Part shown: piece after piece, positions 29,238 through 37,895 of the stretch
Numbering within the stretch: position 1 is the stretch's first letter
How the letters are laid out: every line of letters starts with the position of its first letter
Source of the DNA: Cognatiluteimonas sedimenti
GTDB taxonomy: Bacteria; Pseudomonadota; Gammaproteobacteria; Xanthomonadales; Xanthomonadaceae
DNA length: 64,000 nucleotides
Direction of reading: 5' to 3'
Assembly (NCBI RefSeq): GCF_022808325.1
Contig: NZ_JALGCL010000001.1
Location: 37,651 to 101,650, forward strand
Program-made: the position numbers and the translations under genes
Notes under the pieces: model-generated
Databases searched by the model: none
Told to the model about the DNA's origin: nothing
The model's input: only the letters and a program-made list of their open reading frames with translations

Positions 29238-30392
29238 TCAGGCGGGAGCCATGGACGACAGCACCGTGGCCATCAACAGGCCCAGGCCGGTGCCAAGGAT
29301 ATAGCCGAGCAGCGCGAGCAGGACCGCGACCGGCACCAGCAGCGGCGAGTAGGTCGCTGCAAGGATCGGCGAAGCCGCGACACCGCCGATGTGCGCCAGC
29401 GAGGAGATCCCGCACAGGTACAGGTCGAAATGGAACAGGCGCGCGGCCAGCAGCATGATCAGTGCATGGATGGCGATGATGCACGCGCCGCACAGCAGGT
29501 ACAGCGGCGCCGTCGCAATGCCGCTGAAGTTGCTCTGCGAGGCCATCACCGCGACCACGAAGATCAGCAGCGCGCCGGAGATGCGGCTGGCGCCGGGAAA
29601 CCGCGCCAGCGGAGTGTGCGCGACCGCCAGCCCGGCGATGGTGGCGATGATGATCTTCCAGGTCGTGGCGCTGACCATGTCCGAGGTCGGCAGCAAGGCC
29701 GCCAGCCACGCCGACCCCGCCGCGGCCAGCAACGCCATGCCCAGCCACAGCAGCACCGTGTCCGCCGTCACCGGACCGGTCGCGGGCGGTTGCGCGACGA
29801 CGAGGTCGGCGCTCGAGCGCGCGCGGGTGAAGCGGTTGAAGGCCGGCGCCAGCCGCGCCGTCGAGAACAGGATCGCCACCCACATCGAATAGCAGATCGC
29901 GTCGGTCAGCAGCGCCAGGGCGAGGTTGTTGTCGCTCATGCCGATCGCCTGCTTGACCGCGACCAGGTTGGCCGTGCCGCCGACCCAGCTGCCACTGAGC
30001 GCCGCCAGCGGCTGCCAGCCGTCGCCGGCCGGCAGCCAGTGCCGGAACACGAAGTAGGTGACGACGAAGCCGGTGGACAGGCTGATCGTGGTGCAGGCGA
30101 ACACCGCCAGCACCCGCGGGCCCAGCGCGAAGATCGCGCGCAGGTCGCAATTGACCATCAGCAGGAACAGCAGCGCCGGGATCAGTTGCGCGATCAGCAG
30201 CGTCTGCGCGGCCTGGATCGCGGGCGTGACCCGCCACAGGCCGACCACCGCCAGCGCGGTGACCGACAGGTACACCAGCACGATCGGCGGGAACACCGAA
30301 AACAGCTTCCACCCGGTGCGCCGTTCCAGCATCGAAAAGATGCCGGCGGCCAGCAGCATCACAGCCAGGTAGGGCCAGACCGTGTGGATCAT
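29238..30392 (-). CDS. DUF819-family membrane protein, candidate murein-dipeptide permease
   Basis: A 384-residue inner-membrane protein with about ten to eleven helices and the DUF819 features SGSWVGGTANLVAVKQA and GISSLAHIGGVAASPILAA. The family has no firmly established substrate that I can cite. It is the first gene of the leftward unit, ahead of the C40 peptidase and epimerase, so uptake of L-Ala-D-Glu or a related stem-peptide fragment is a reasonable inference. ATG 30392 has GAGGGG 5 bases upstream; reading further upstream is unsupported. Confidence 0.8.
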   Translation of the reverse strand: MIHTVWPYLAVMLLAAGIFSMLERRTGWKLFSVFPPIVLVYLSVTALAVVGLWRVTPAIQAAQTLLIAQLIPALLFLLMVNCDLRAIFALGPRVLAVFACTTISLSTGFVVTYFVFRHWLPAGDGWQPLAALSGSWVGGTANLVAVKQAIGMSDNNLALALLTDAICYSMWVAILFSTARLAPAFNRFTRARSSADLVVAQPPATGPVTADTVLLWLGMALLAAAGSAWLAALLPTSDMVSATTWKIIIATIAGLAVAHTPLARFPGASRISGALLIFVVAVMASQSNFSGIATAPLYLLCGACIIAIHALIMLLAARLFHFDLYLCGISSLAHIGGVAASPILAATYSPLLVPVAVLLALLGYILGTGLGLLMATVLSSMAPA

Positions 30393-30571
30393 CGCGTCCC
30401 CTCGAGCGCCCGTCGGCCGCACCACTTTTTGTGCAGTGCGGAATAGGTGATTCTCATAACATACACGAAAAGAATAAATTATTGACCAGCACTCCGGGCC
30501 ATGTTACACAGCCTTCACTTGGCGATTTCACTGGGGAAAACGGGCGAGTGGATGTGGTTCCAGCCCCTCTC
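30393..30571. promoter_or_regulatory. AT-rich divergent control region of the murein-peptide cluster
   Basis: This 179-base gap separates the leftward (DUF819) and rightward (transglutaminase-like) units and is much richer in A/T than its surroundings, especially 30446-30485. A rightward promoter TTGACC (30482-30487), 17-base spacer, TACACA (30505-30510) is possible. An 11-base palindrome AATAAATTATT (30473-30483) overlaps the -35 and is a candidate operator, perhaps for the RpiR protein. The leftward promoter must also lie here but has no clear -35. The operator assignment is inference. Confidence 0.5.
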
Positions 30572-32119
30572 ATGGCGTCGACGGCGCGGCAGCGCCGGTG
30601 GTGCCTGTGCGTGCCGCTGTTGCTGCTCGCACTGACGGGCCGCGGCCTCGCCGTGCCGGCGCAACACCTGACGGATACGGGCACGGACGAGGTCGCGGCA
30701 GGTGCGCAGGTGGCGAGCGACGCCGGCGTGCTGGCCGTGATCGCCAGGATCGATTCCGGTGACTTCAAGGGCGCCGAAGCGGCGATCGCCCAGGCCCTGG
30801 CGACGCCAGCGACATCGGCCGGCACGCGGGACGCCTTGCTTTACCAGCGCGAGCGCATGCGCCGGATCCTGCTCGATTTCGACCAGACCGCGGAGCAGGT
30901 CAAGGCGCGGGTGCGTCGCGACATCCCGGATCTCACCGACGCCGGGTTCGCGCGCTGGGACGCGCAGGGGCTGTTCGAGCGCATGGACATCGACGGCCGG
31001 CGCCTGTATTTCAACCGGACCGGGTCGAACCTGTTCCGGATCAGCGCGGAGGCCAGGGCACAGCGTGCCGATCCCAGGCCATTCGTCGAAAGCCCGCTGG
31101 AATCGGCGCATCCGCACCATCGCGCGGTGGTCGCCGCCGCGCGTGCCGCGAATGCCGACAGCGTGCTGCCGCGCCGGCTGCGCTTCACCCAGTCGCTGGT
31201 GGTGGACGCCGATGCGGTGCCGGCGGGCGAGACCGTGCGGGCGTGGATCCCGTACCCGCGGGCGATCGCGGGGCAGCAGGCGGACATCCGCTTCGTCTCC
31301 AGCGTGCCGGCGGCGCACGAGATCGCCCCGGAATCGACGCTGCAGCGCACCGTGTATTTCGAGCAGCCCGCGGTCGCCGGCAGCAAGACCACGTTTTCGG
31401 TGACCTACGACGTCACCATCAGCGCGCGCCATTTCGACATCGACCCGGCCAGGGTCGTGGCCGCTGAGATCAGCCCGGAGCTGGCGCCGTTCGTGGCGCA
31501 GCGCGCGCCGCACGTGGTCTTCAGCGACGACCTGCGCGCGTTCTCGCGCAAGGCCGTGGGCGACGAAACCAATCCGTGGCGGATCGCGCAGAAGCTCTAC
31601 GCCGCGGTCGACCGCATCCCCTGGGCCGGCGCGCGCGAGTACTCCACGATCGGCAACATCAGCGATTACGCCCTGCACGCCGGCCATGCCGACTGCGGCC
31701 AGCAGACCCTGCTGCTGATGACGCTGCTGCGGCTCAACGGCATCCCGGCGCGCTGGCAGTCGGGGATGATGTTCGCCGGCCACGACGCGCAGGCCGATGA
31801 CGCCTACTGGAACCTGCACGATTGGGGCCAGTTGTACATCGCGCCCTATGGCTGGGTCCCGATGGACGTCACCTTCGGCCGCCTCGACGATCCGGATCCG
31901 GCGGTCGCGGGCTTCTACCTCGGCGGCCTCGACGGTTACCGCATCGCCTTCAACGACGACTACAGCCGGCCGTTGGTGCCGCGCAAACGGCATTTCCGTT
32001 CCGAAACGGTGGACCTGCAGCGCGGGGAAGCCGAATGGAGCGGCGGCAACCTCTATTTCGACCAGTGGGACTACGACTTCGCCTGGCAGTTGCTGCCGGC
32101 GGGGGCGGAAGGGCATTGA
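30572..32119 (+). CDS. Secreted transglutaminase-like peptidase/transferase
   Basis: A 515-residue exported protein. A signal peptide (RQRRWCLCVPLLLLALTG) is followed by a helical region (about 45-190) and a transglutaminase-like core with the triad C375 (HADCGQQT), H416 (NLHDWGQLY) and D432 (PMDVTFG). Such folds act as cysteine peptidases or amidases in bacteria. It is the first rightward gene, ahead of the TonB receptor, so a role in cutting murein peptides in the periplasm or at the surface is plausible but unproven. I start at ATG 30572 because it opens a clean signal peptide; in-frame GTG codons at 30548 and 30554 are alternatives. Confidence 0.8.
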   Translation: MASTARQRRWCLCVPLLLLALTGRGLAVPAQHLTDTGTDEVAAGAQVASDAGVLAVIARIDSGDFKGAEAAIAQALATPATSAGTRDALLYQRERMRRILLDFDQTAEQVKARVRRDIPDLTDAGFARWDAQGLFERMDIDGRRLYFNRTGSNLFRISAEARAQRADPRPFVESPLESAHPHHRAVVAAARAANADSVLPRRLRFTQSLVVDADAVPAGETVRAWIPYPRAIAGQQADIRFVSSVPAAHEIAPESTLQRTVYFEQPAVAGSKTTFSVTYDVTISARHFDIDPARVVAAEISPELAPFVAQRAPHVVFSDDLRAFSRKAVGDETNPWRIAQKLYAAVDRIPWAGAREYSTIGNISDYALHAGHADCGQQTLLLMTLLRLNGIPARWQSGMMFAGHDAQADDAYWNLHDWGQLYIAPYGWVPMDVTFGRLDDPDPAVAGFYLGGLDGYRIAFNDDYSRPLVPRKRHFRSETVDLQRGEAEWSGGNLYFDQWDYDFAWQLLPAGAEGH

Positions 32120-32165
32120 CGGCAGTTTCCATCCACACAGATCCAGCACCGATTGGGGAGAGGTT

Positions 32166-35100
32166 ATGAGCAGCACCCGGAATTTGCGCAAGTCCGTACT
32201 CTGCATCGCGATGGGCCTGTGCCTTTCGTCCATGGCCGTCGTCCCGGCGCTGGCGCAGAGCGCCACCGGTTCGGTCACCGGCCATGCGGCAGCGGGTTCG
32301 GAGGTGACCATCACCAACCCCGATACCGGTTTCAGCCGCAGCGTGACGGCGGACGCGGACGGCAACTACCGCTTCCCCTTCGTCCCGGTGGGCAACTACA
32401 ACGTCGAGGCGCCAGGCAGCGAGCCGGTTCCGATCGCGGTGACGCTGGGCAATGCCACCAATGTCGATGTCGGCGCGGGCGCGACCAACCTCGCGGCGGT
32501 GCAGGTGGTGGGTTCGCGCGTGGTCACGCCGATCGACGTGAGCTCCACCGAGTCGGCGACGAACATCACCGCCCAGGAAATCGCGCGCATGCCGGTCGAG
32601 CGCAACGTCTCCTCGGTGGCGCTGCTGGCGCCGGGCGTCGCCCGCGGCAGCGCCGGCTTCGGCGGCATCTCCTTCGGCGGATCCTCGGTCGCCGAGAACG
32701 CGTTCTACATCAATGGCCTCAACGTCACCGATTTCTACAACCGCATCGGCTTCGCCGAAGCGCCGTTCGACTTCTACCGCGAATTCCAGGTCAAGACCGG
32801 CGGTTACTCGGTGGAGTTCGGGCGCACCACCGGCGGCGTGGTCAATGCCGTGGCCAAGTCCGGTACCAACGAGTTCCATTACGGCGGCAAGTTCGTCTGG
32901 GGGCCGCGCGACTGGGAGTCCGAGGGCCGCGACAGCTATTTCGAGGGCGAGCGCTACATCACCCGCAGCTACGACTCGACCGATTCCAAGCGCCTGAACG
33001 TCTGGGCGTCCGGCCCGATCGTGAAGGACAAGCTGTTCTTCTTCGCGATGTACGAAGGGCGCGACATCCGCCCGCAGCGCACCGACGACGAAGGCGAGCC
33101 CTTCTACGACGGCAAGTCGGACGATGGGTTCTGGGGCACCACGCTTGACTGGCAGGTCACCGACAACAACCTGCTGAGCCTGATGGCGTTCTCCAACGAC
33201 AACTCGACGGCATCGGAGGTGTTCGACTTCGACCCGGAGAACGGCACGCGCGGCGCCAAGATCGGCGACGTCTTCTCGGAGAGCGGCGGCAGCAACTGGG
33301 CCCTGACCTGGACCTCGTACCTCACCGACGACCTGTCGATGAAGCTGATGGCCGGCGACAACAAGCGCAACGACGTCGGCCGCTCGCCTGCGGACCCGGA
33401 GTGCAACTACGTCACCAGGGGCTCGGGGGTCCCGAACCCGGGCGTTGCGATCGGCTGCAACTTCAACAGCTCCGTCTACGACCGCGCCGACGAGCGCGAG
33501 CAATGGCGGGCGGATTTCGAGTGGGCACTGGGCGACCACCTGCTGCGCTTCGGCCTGGACCGCGAAAAGAACACCTCGGTGCTGGACCAGCATTACCCGG
33601 GCCCGGGCCAGTACCAGTACAACGTCTATTCGACCGAGCCGGGAACCTTCATCAGCAGTTCCGGCGGCGGCATCGTGCCGGACGGCTACTACGCCTACGT
33701 GCGCGCGCGCCGCTACGAGCTCAACGGCAATTTCGAGACCACCAACAGCGCCTGGTACCTGGAGGACAACTGGTCGGTGAGCGATAACCTGGTGCTCAAC
33801 CTGGGCATCCGCAACGAGGGCTTCGACAACAAGGACGAGCTCGGCCGCAGCTACATCAAGATGGACGACATGTGGGCGCCGCGCCTGGGCTTCTCCTGGG
33901 ACATGAAGGGCGACGGCAGCACCAAGGTGTTCGGCAACGTCGGCCGCTACTTCCTGCCGGTGGCCAACGTCATCAACATCAAACAGGGCGGCGCGCTGCT
34001 GGACGAGCGCACCTATTACGCCTTCGACGGCTGGGAAATCCTCCAGTACAACGGCGTGGACTACGCGTCCCCGATCCTGGGCGAGCAGTTCGGCTACTAC
34101 AACGGCCAGGGCGACGGCACGCTCGGCGACCTGCGCTCGGAAGTGGACGCGGACATGGACCCGGTCTACCAGGACGAACTGATCCTGGGCTTCCAGCAGC
34201 AGATCGACGCCACCTGGTCCTGGGGCGTGCGCGGCGTCTACCGCAAGCTGCACAACGCAATCGACGACATGGGCATCACCGCGACGCCTTGCGGTCGCAT
34301 TTCCACCCAGTGGGTCATGGCCAACCCGGGCGAGGACGTCACGTTCTGGGGCGACACCGATTGCGACGGCGAGGACGACGGCTACGTCACCATCGACACC
34401 TCCAAGGAGGGGTACTGGACGGAGACCGACCATTACGAGTTCACCGGCGGCGAGTGGGAGTACGTCAACTCCACCCCGAACGGGCAGGTCGGCTGGGAGA
34501 AGCCCAAGCGCACCTACAAGGCGCTGGAGTTCCAGGTCGACCGCGCCTGGGACGACAAGTGGGCATTCAACGCCTCGTACACCCTTTCCTGGAGCGAAGG
34601 CAACGCCGAGGGCCCGGTCAACACCGACACCAACTTCGGCGATACGGGTCGCACCGAGAACTTCGACGACCCGTTCGTGAACCTCAATGGCTACGGCCCG
34701 CTGGCCAACGACCATCGCCACCAGATCAAGCTGCGCGGCAGTTACGCGTTCGCCGAGAACTGGCGCGTGGGCGCCACCCTGGATGCGCGCTCGGGCGGCC
34801 CGATCACCGCGTTCGGTGTCGGCAGCCCGTTCGACTGGGATTCCTACCACAGCTACTACATCTGCGTGGAAAACTGCACGCTGCCGGAGAATGCGGTCGA
34901 AGGCGACACCTGGAGCACCAGCGACCGCGTGTTCGAGTTGTCGCGTCGCGGCGGCGCGGGCCGGATGCCGTGGATCATCGACCTGGGTACCAGCCTGGAG
35001 TACGAACGTTCGTTCGGCGCGGCGAATTTCAGGGCGAAGCTGGCGGTCTACAACCTGCTCAACAATCAGAAGGCGACCTGGGTCTACCAGGACCTGGAGC

Positions 35101-35192
35101 CGGGCGTGGGCGACCGCGACGAGTTCTTCGGCCAGGAGCGCTACCTGCAGTCGCCACGCTACGGCCAGCTGACCCTGTCGCTGGAATTCTGA
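32166..35192 (+). CDS. Oar-like TonB-dependent outer-membrane receptor
   Basis: A 1008-residue outer-membrane receptor. After a signal peptide (about 1-30) comes a carboxypeptidase-regulatory-like domain (EVTITNPDTGFSRSVTADADG), then a TonB-box-like LAAVQVVGSRV, a plug (NAFYINGLNVTDFYN, GGYSVEFGRTTGGVVNAVAKSG) and a long beta-barrel ending in phenylalanine (LTLSLEF). Oar-type receptors in Xanthomonadales import peptides or oligosaccharides and also occur in proteolytic regulons. Its place before lysA and peptidase genes points to murein peptides as cargo, by inference. A GGGGAGAGG stretch just before the ATG gives good translation initiation. Confidence 0.9.
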   Translation: MSSTRNLRKSVLCIAMGLCLSSMAVVPALAQSATGSVTGHAAAGSEVTITNPDTGFSRSVTADADGNYRFPFVPVGNYNVEAPGSEPVPIAVTLGNATNVDVGAGATNLAAVQVVGSRVVTPIDVSSTESATNITAQEIARMPVERNVSSVALLAPGVARGSAGFGGISFGGSSVAENAFYINGLNVTDFYNRIGFAEAPFDFYREFQVKTGGYSVEFGRTTGGVVNAVAKSGTNEFHYGGKFVWGPRDWESEGRDSYFEGERYITRSYDSTDSKRLNVWASGPIVKDKLFFFAMYEGRDIRPQRTDDEGEPFYDGKSDDGFWGTTLDWQVTDNNLLSLMAFSNDNSTASEVFDFDPENGTRGAKIGDVFSESGGSNWALTWTSYLTDDLSMKLMAGDNKRNDVGRSPADPECNYVTRGSGVPNPGVAIGCNFNSSVYDRADEREQWRADFEWALGDHLLRFGLDREKNTSVLDQHYPGPGQYQYNVYSTEPGTFISSSGGGIVPDGYYAYVRARRYELNGNFETTNSAWYLEDNWSVSDNLVLNLGIRNEGFDNKDELGRSYIKMDDMWAPRLGFSWDMKGDGSTKVFGNVGRYFLPVANVINIKQGGALLDERTYYAFDGWEILQYNGVDYASPILGEQFGYYNGQGDGTLGDLRSEVDADMDPVYQDELILGFQQQIDATWSWGVRGVYRKLHNAIDDMGITATPCGRISTQWVMANPGEDVTFWGDTDCDGEDDGYVTIDTSKEGYWTETDHYEFTGGEWEYVNSTPNGQVGWEKPKRTYKALEFQVDRAWDDKWAFNASYTLSWSEGNAEGPVNTDTNFGDTGRTENFDDPFVNLNGYGPLANDHRHQIKLRGSYAFAENWRVGATLDARSGGPITAFGVGSPFDWDSYHSYYICVENCTLPENAVEGDTWSTSDRVFELSRRGGAGRMPWIIDLGTSLEYERSFGAANFRAKLAVYNLLNNQKATWVYQDLEPGVGDRDEFFGQERYLQSPRYGQLTLSLEF

Positions 35193-35200
35193 CGCGCGTC

Positions 35201-35227
35201 GGCGGCCCGCCCTCGCGGCGGGCCGCC
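35201..35227 (+). other. Strong hairpin between receptor and lysA genes
   Basis: GGCGGCCCGCC and GGCGGGCCGCC form an 11-bp perfect GC stem with a 5-base loop (CTCGC), starting 8 bases after the receptor stop. Only ATTTCCCC follows, so it is a weak terminator at best. It could act as partial terminator or mRNA stabiliser that sets receptor expression above the downstream enzymes. Confidence 0.6.
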
Positions 35228-35313
35228 ATTTCCCCGGGTACGTGGCCGGCGTGCCGCTCCCGTGTTGCCGGGGCCGGCGGATGCGCAGGCCCGGCCCGCA
35301 CCGTCGCGAGGCT

Positions 35314-36630
35314 ATGAACCTGCACCCGATGAGTCCTGGCGAACAAGCCCGGGGCGGCCACGGCGCCGCTCCGGAAGGCATGCAAGACCTCCTGGCCCTT
35401 GACGGTGTCGATCTCGCGTCGGTGGCGGCCCGCGAAGGCACGCCGCTGCACCTGTATTCGGCCACCGCGATCCGGCAGCGCATCGACGGCCTGCAATCGG
35501 CGCTGCAGGGCGTCGATGCGACGATCTGCTACGCGGTCAAGGCCAACGGCAACCACGCCATCCTGCAATTGATGGCGAAGTCCGGCGTCGGCGCCGACAT
35601 AGTCTCGGCTGGCGAACTGAGGCGCGCGCTGCGCGCGGGCATTGCGCCGTCGAAGATCGTGTTCTCCGGCGTCGGCAAGCGCGAGGACGAGATCGCGCAG
35701 GCCCTGGAAGCCGGGATCGCCCGTTTCAACGTCGAGTCGCGCGCCGAGCTGGACCTGCTGCAGCGGCTTGCGCATGCGCGCGGCGTGGTGGCCCATGCCG
35801 CGGTGCGGATCAACCCGGACGTCGATGCCGGTACGCACGCGAAGATCTCCACGGGAAAATCGGAGAACAAGTTCGGCGTTGCCGTCGCGGAGGCGCGGCA
35901 ATGGTTCACCGCGCAGGCGCAATGGCCGGCCGTGCGCCTGGACGGGCTGCACATGCACATCGGGTCGCAGATCCTGGAACTGGAGCCGATCCGGCGCGCA
36001 TTGCAGCGGCTGGCCCGTTTCTGGCGCGAGCTGGCGCTGGCCGGCCATGCGATCGCGAGCATCGACGTGGGTGGCGGCCTGGGCGTGCGCTACCGCCAGG
36101 GCGAGCGCGCGATCGATGCCGCCGACTACGTGGCCGCGATCCGCGATGCGCTCGCCGGCTTCGACGGCCGCATCGTGCTCGAGCCCGGGCGTTACCTCGT
36201 GGCCGAGGCGGGCCTGCTGCTGGCGCGCGTGCTGCACGCCAAGCAGGGCAGCGAACGCACCTTCCTGGTGGTCGACGCCGCCATGAACGACCTGCTGCGG
36301 CCCAGCCTGTACGACGCCTGGCACGACATCGTCCGGGTCGGAGACGACAACGGGCGCACCACGACCACTTACGACGTCGTGGGCCCGGTGTGCGAAACCG
36401 GCGACACCTTCGCCGTGGCGCGCGGATTGCCGCGTTGCGAGGCCGGAGACCTGCTGGCGATCCTCGCCACCGGCGCCTATGGTGCGTCGATGGCCTCCAC
36501 CTACAACTCGCGTCCGCTGGCGGCCGAAGTGCTGGTCGAGCATGGTCGCTACGCCGTGGTTCGGCGGCGGCAGACGCTGGACGAGATGCTCGCCGGCGAA
36601 CAGGCGGCGACGCACTGGGAGACGGCATGA
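35314..36630 (+). CDS. lysA: Diaminopimelate decarboxylase
   Basis: A 438-residue PLP enzyme of alanine-racemase fold type III. The PLP lysine is K76 (CYAVKAN); HMHIGSQI, GGGLGVRY, EPGR, CETGD and GAYGASMASTYNSRP follow in LysA order. The reaction is meso-diaminopimelate to L-lysine in the cytoplasm. Its place among murein peptidases suggests that here it processes DAP released from peptidoglycan rather than, or besides, newly made DAP. ATG 35314 is used; ATG 35329 is an alternative. Its stop overlaps the dipeptidase start (ATGA). Whether another lysA exists elsewhere is unknown. Confidence 0.9.
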   Translation: MNLHPMSPGEQARGGHGAAPEGMQDLLALDGVDLASVAAREGTPLHLYSATAIRQRIDGLQSALQGVDATICYAVKANGNHAILQLMAKSGVGADIVSAGELRRALRAGIAPSKIVFSGVGKREDEIAQALEAGIARFNVESRAELDLLQRLAHARGVVAHAAVRINPDVDAGTHAKISTGKSENKFGVAVAEARQWFTAQAQWPAVRLDGLHMHIGSQILELEPIRRALQRLARFWRELALAGHAIASIDVGGGLGVRYRQGERAIDAADYVAAIRDALAGFDGRIVLEPGRYLVAEAGLLLARVLHAKQGSERTFLVVDAAMNDLLRPSLYDAWHDIVRVGDDNGRTTTTYDVVGPVCETGDTFAVARGLPRCEAGDLLAILATGAYGASMASTYNSRPLAAEVLVEHGRYAVVRRRQTLDEMLAGEQAATHWETA

Positions 36631-37895
36631 ACGGGGCATTCGACATCCGCAGGCTCGCGGCAGGCCTTGCCACGACGGCGCTGGCGACGCTGCTGGCCGC
36701 TTGTGCAACGGTTCCCGACGCGCCAGGCGAGGGCATCCCGCCGCGCCCGCTCACCATCGATACCCATGTCGACATCCCGCTGGACTACATGCGCGACCCG
36801 AAGTTCGATGTCGGCGGCGACAGCGTGCTGCTGGTGGACCTGGACAAGATGCGCCGTGGCGGGCTGGATGCGGCGTTCTTCGTGATCTATGTCGGGCAGG
36901 GGCCGTTGACGCCCGAAGGCTATGCGGATGCCGCGGCCCAGGCCGATCGCAAGTATTCGGCGATCGCCTTGATGCTGGAGCGTTACCCGGATCGCATCCG
37001 CGCCGCGACCACGCCGCGGCAGGTGCGCGACAACCACGCCCACGGCCTGCTTTCGGCGATGATCGGGGTCGAGAACGGTTATTCGCTCGGGCACGACCTC
37101 GGGCGCATCGACGCCGCCTACGCCCACGGCGCGCGCTACCTCGGCCTGGTGCACGTCGGCAACAACGACCTGTGCAGCAGTGCCAATCCCGATGTCGAAC
37201 GCGGCGAGCCGGCGCACAACGGTCCCGGCGACGCCGGCATGAGCGATTTCGGCCGCGCCGCGGTCGCGCGCGCCAACGCGCTCGGGATCATGGTCGACGT
37301 CTCGCACGCCTCCGACCAATGCGTGCGCGACGCCATCGCGGCGTCGAAGGCGCCGGTGATCGCCTCGCACTCCTCGGCGCGCGCGCTGGTAGGCGTGCCG
37401 CGCAACCTGCCGGACGACCTGCTGCGCGCCATCGCGCAGGACGGCGGGGTGGTCCAGGCCGTGGCCTACAAGGAATTCCTGAAGAGCGATCCCGCCCGCG
37501 CGGCGGCGGAGAAGGCGCTGCAGGAGGAGGTCGCGCGCCAGGCCGGCGACGCCGAGTACGACAGCGACAAGCACGACTACCTGCCGGCGATGGCCGAAGG
37601 CATGGCGCGAATCGAGGAGGAGCATCCGCTGGCCAGCCTGGACCAGTACATGGACCACATCCAGTACATGGTCCGCATCGCCGGCATCGACCACGTTGGC
37701 ATCGCCTCGGACTTCGACGGCGGCGGCGGCATCACCGGCTGGATGGACGCGTCGCAGACCGGCAACGTCACCGCGGCCCTGCGCCAGCGCGGCTTCGGCG
37801 AGGCCGACATCGCCAAGCTCTGGGGCGGCAACCTGCTGCGGGTGTGGCAGGCCGCGATCGACGAGGCCGCGCGCGAGGGTGCGGCGGCACCATGA
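36627..37895 (+). CDS. M19 membrane dipeptidase, lipoprotein
   Basis: A 422-residue zinc dipeptidase of the renal dipeptidase family (M19) with a lipoprotein signal (LLAAC, Cys26). Zinc ligands are visible: H47 and D49 (DTHVD), the bridging Glu in GVENGY, His in DVSHAS, His in ASHSSAR, and Asp in ASDFDGGGG. The family cuts dipeptides, including those with a C-terminal D-amino acid, which suits L-Ala-D-Glu or D-Ala-containing murein fragments. It should sit in the periplasm, membrane anchored. Start and stop both overlap neighbours (ATGA), so the unit is tightly coupled. Confidence 0.92.
   Translation: MNGAFDIRRLAAGLATTALATLLAACATVPDAPGEGIPPRPLTIDTHVDIPLDYMRDPKFDVGGDSVLLVDLDKMRRGGLDAAFFVIYVGQGPLTPEGYADAAAQADRKYSAIALMLERYPDRIRAATTPRQVRDNHAHGLLSAMIGVENGYSLGHDLGRIDAAYAHGARYLGLVHVGNNDLCSSANPDVERGEPAHNGPGDAGMSDFGRAAVARANALGIMVDVSHASDQCVRDAIAASKAPVIASHSSARALVGVPRNLPDDLLRAIAQDGGVVQAVAYKEFLKSDPARAAAEKALQEEVARQAGDAEYDSDKHDYLPAMAEGMARIEEEHPLASLDQYMDHIQYMVRIAGIDHVGIASDFDGGGGITGWMDASQTGNVTAALRQRGFGEADIAKLWGGNLLRVWQAAIDEAAREGAAAP

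Noticed and set aside
30431..30571. N-terminal extension of the transglutaminase-like gene from GTG 30431
   Set aside because: It would run through the promoter region and place about 47 unrelated residues before a good signal peptide.
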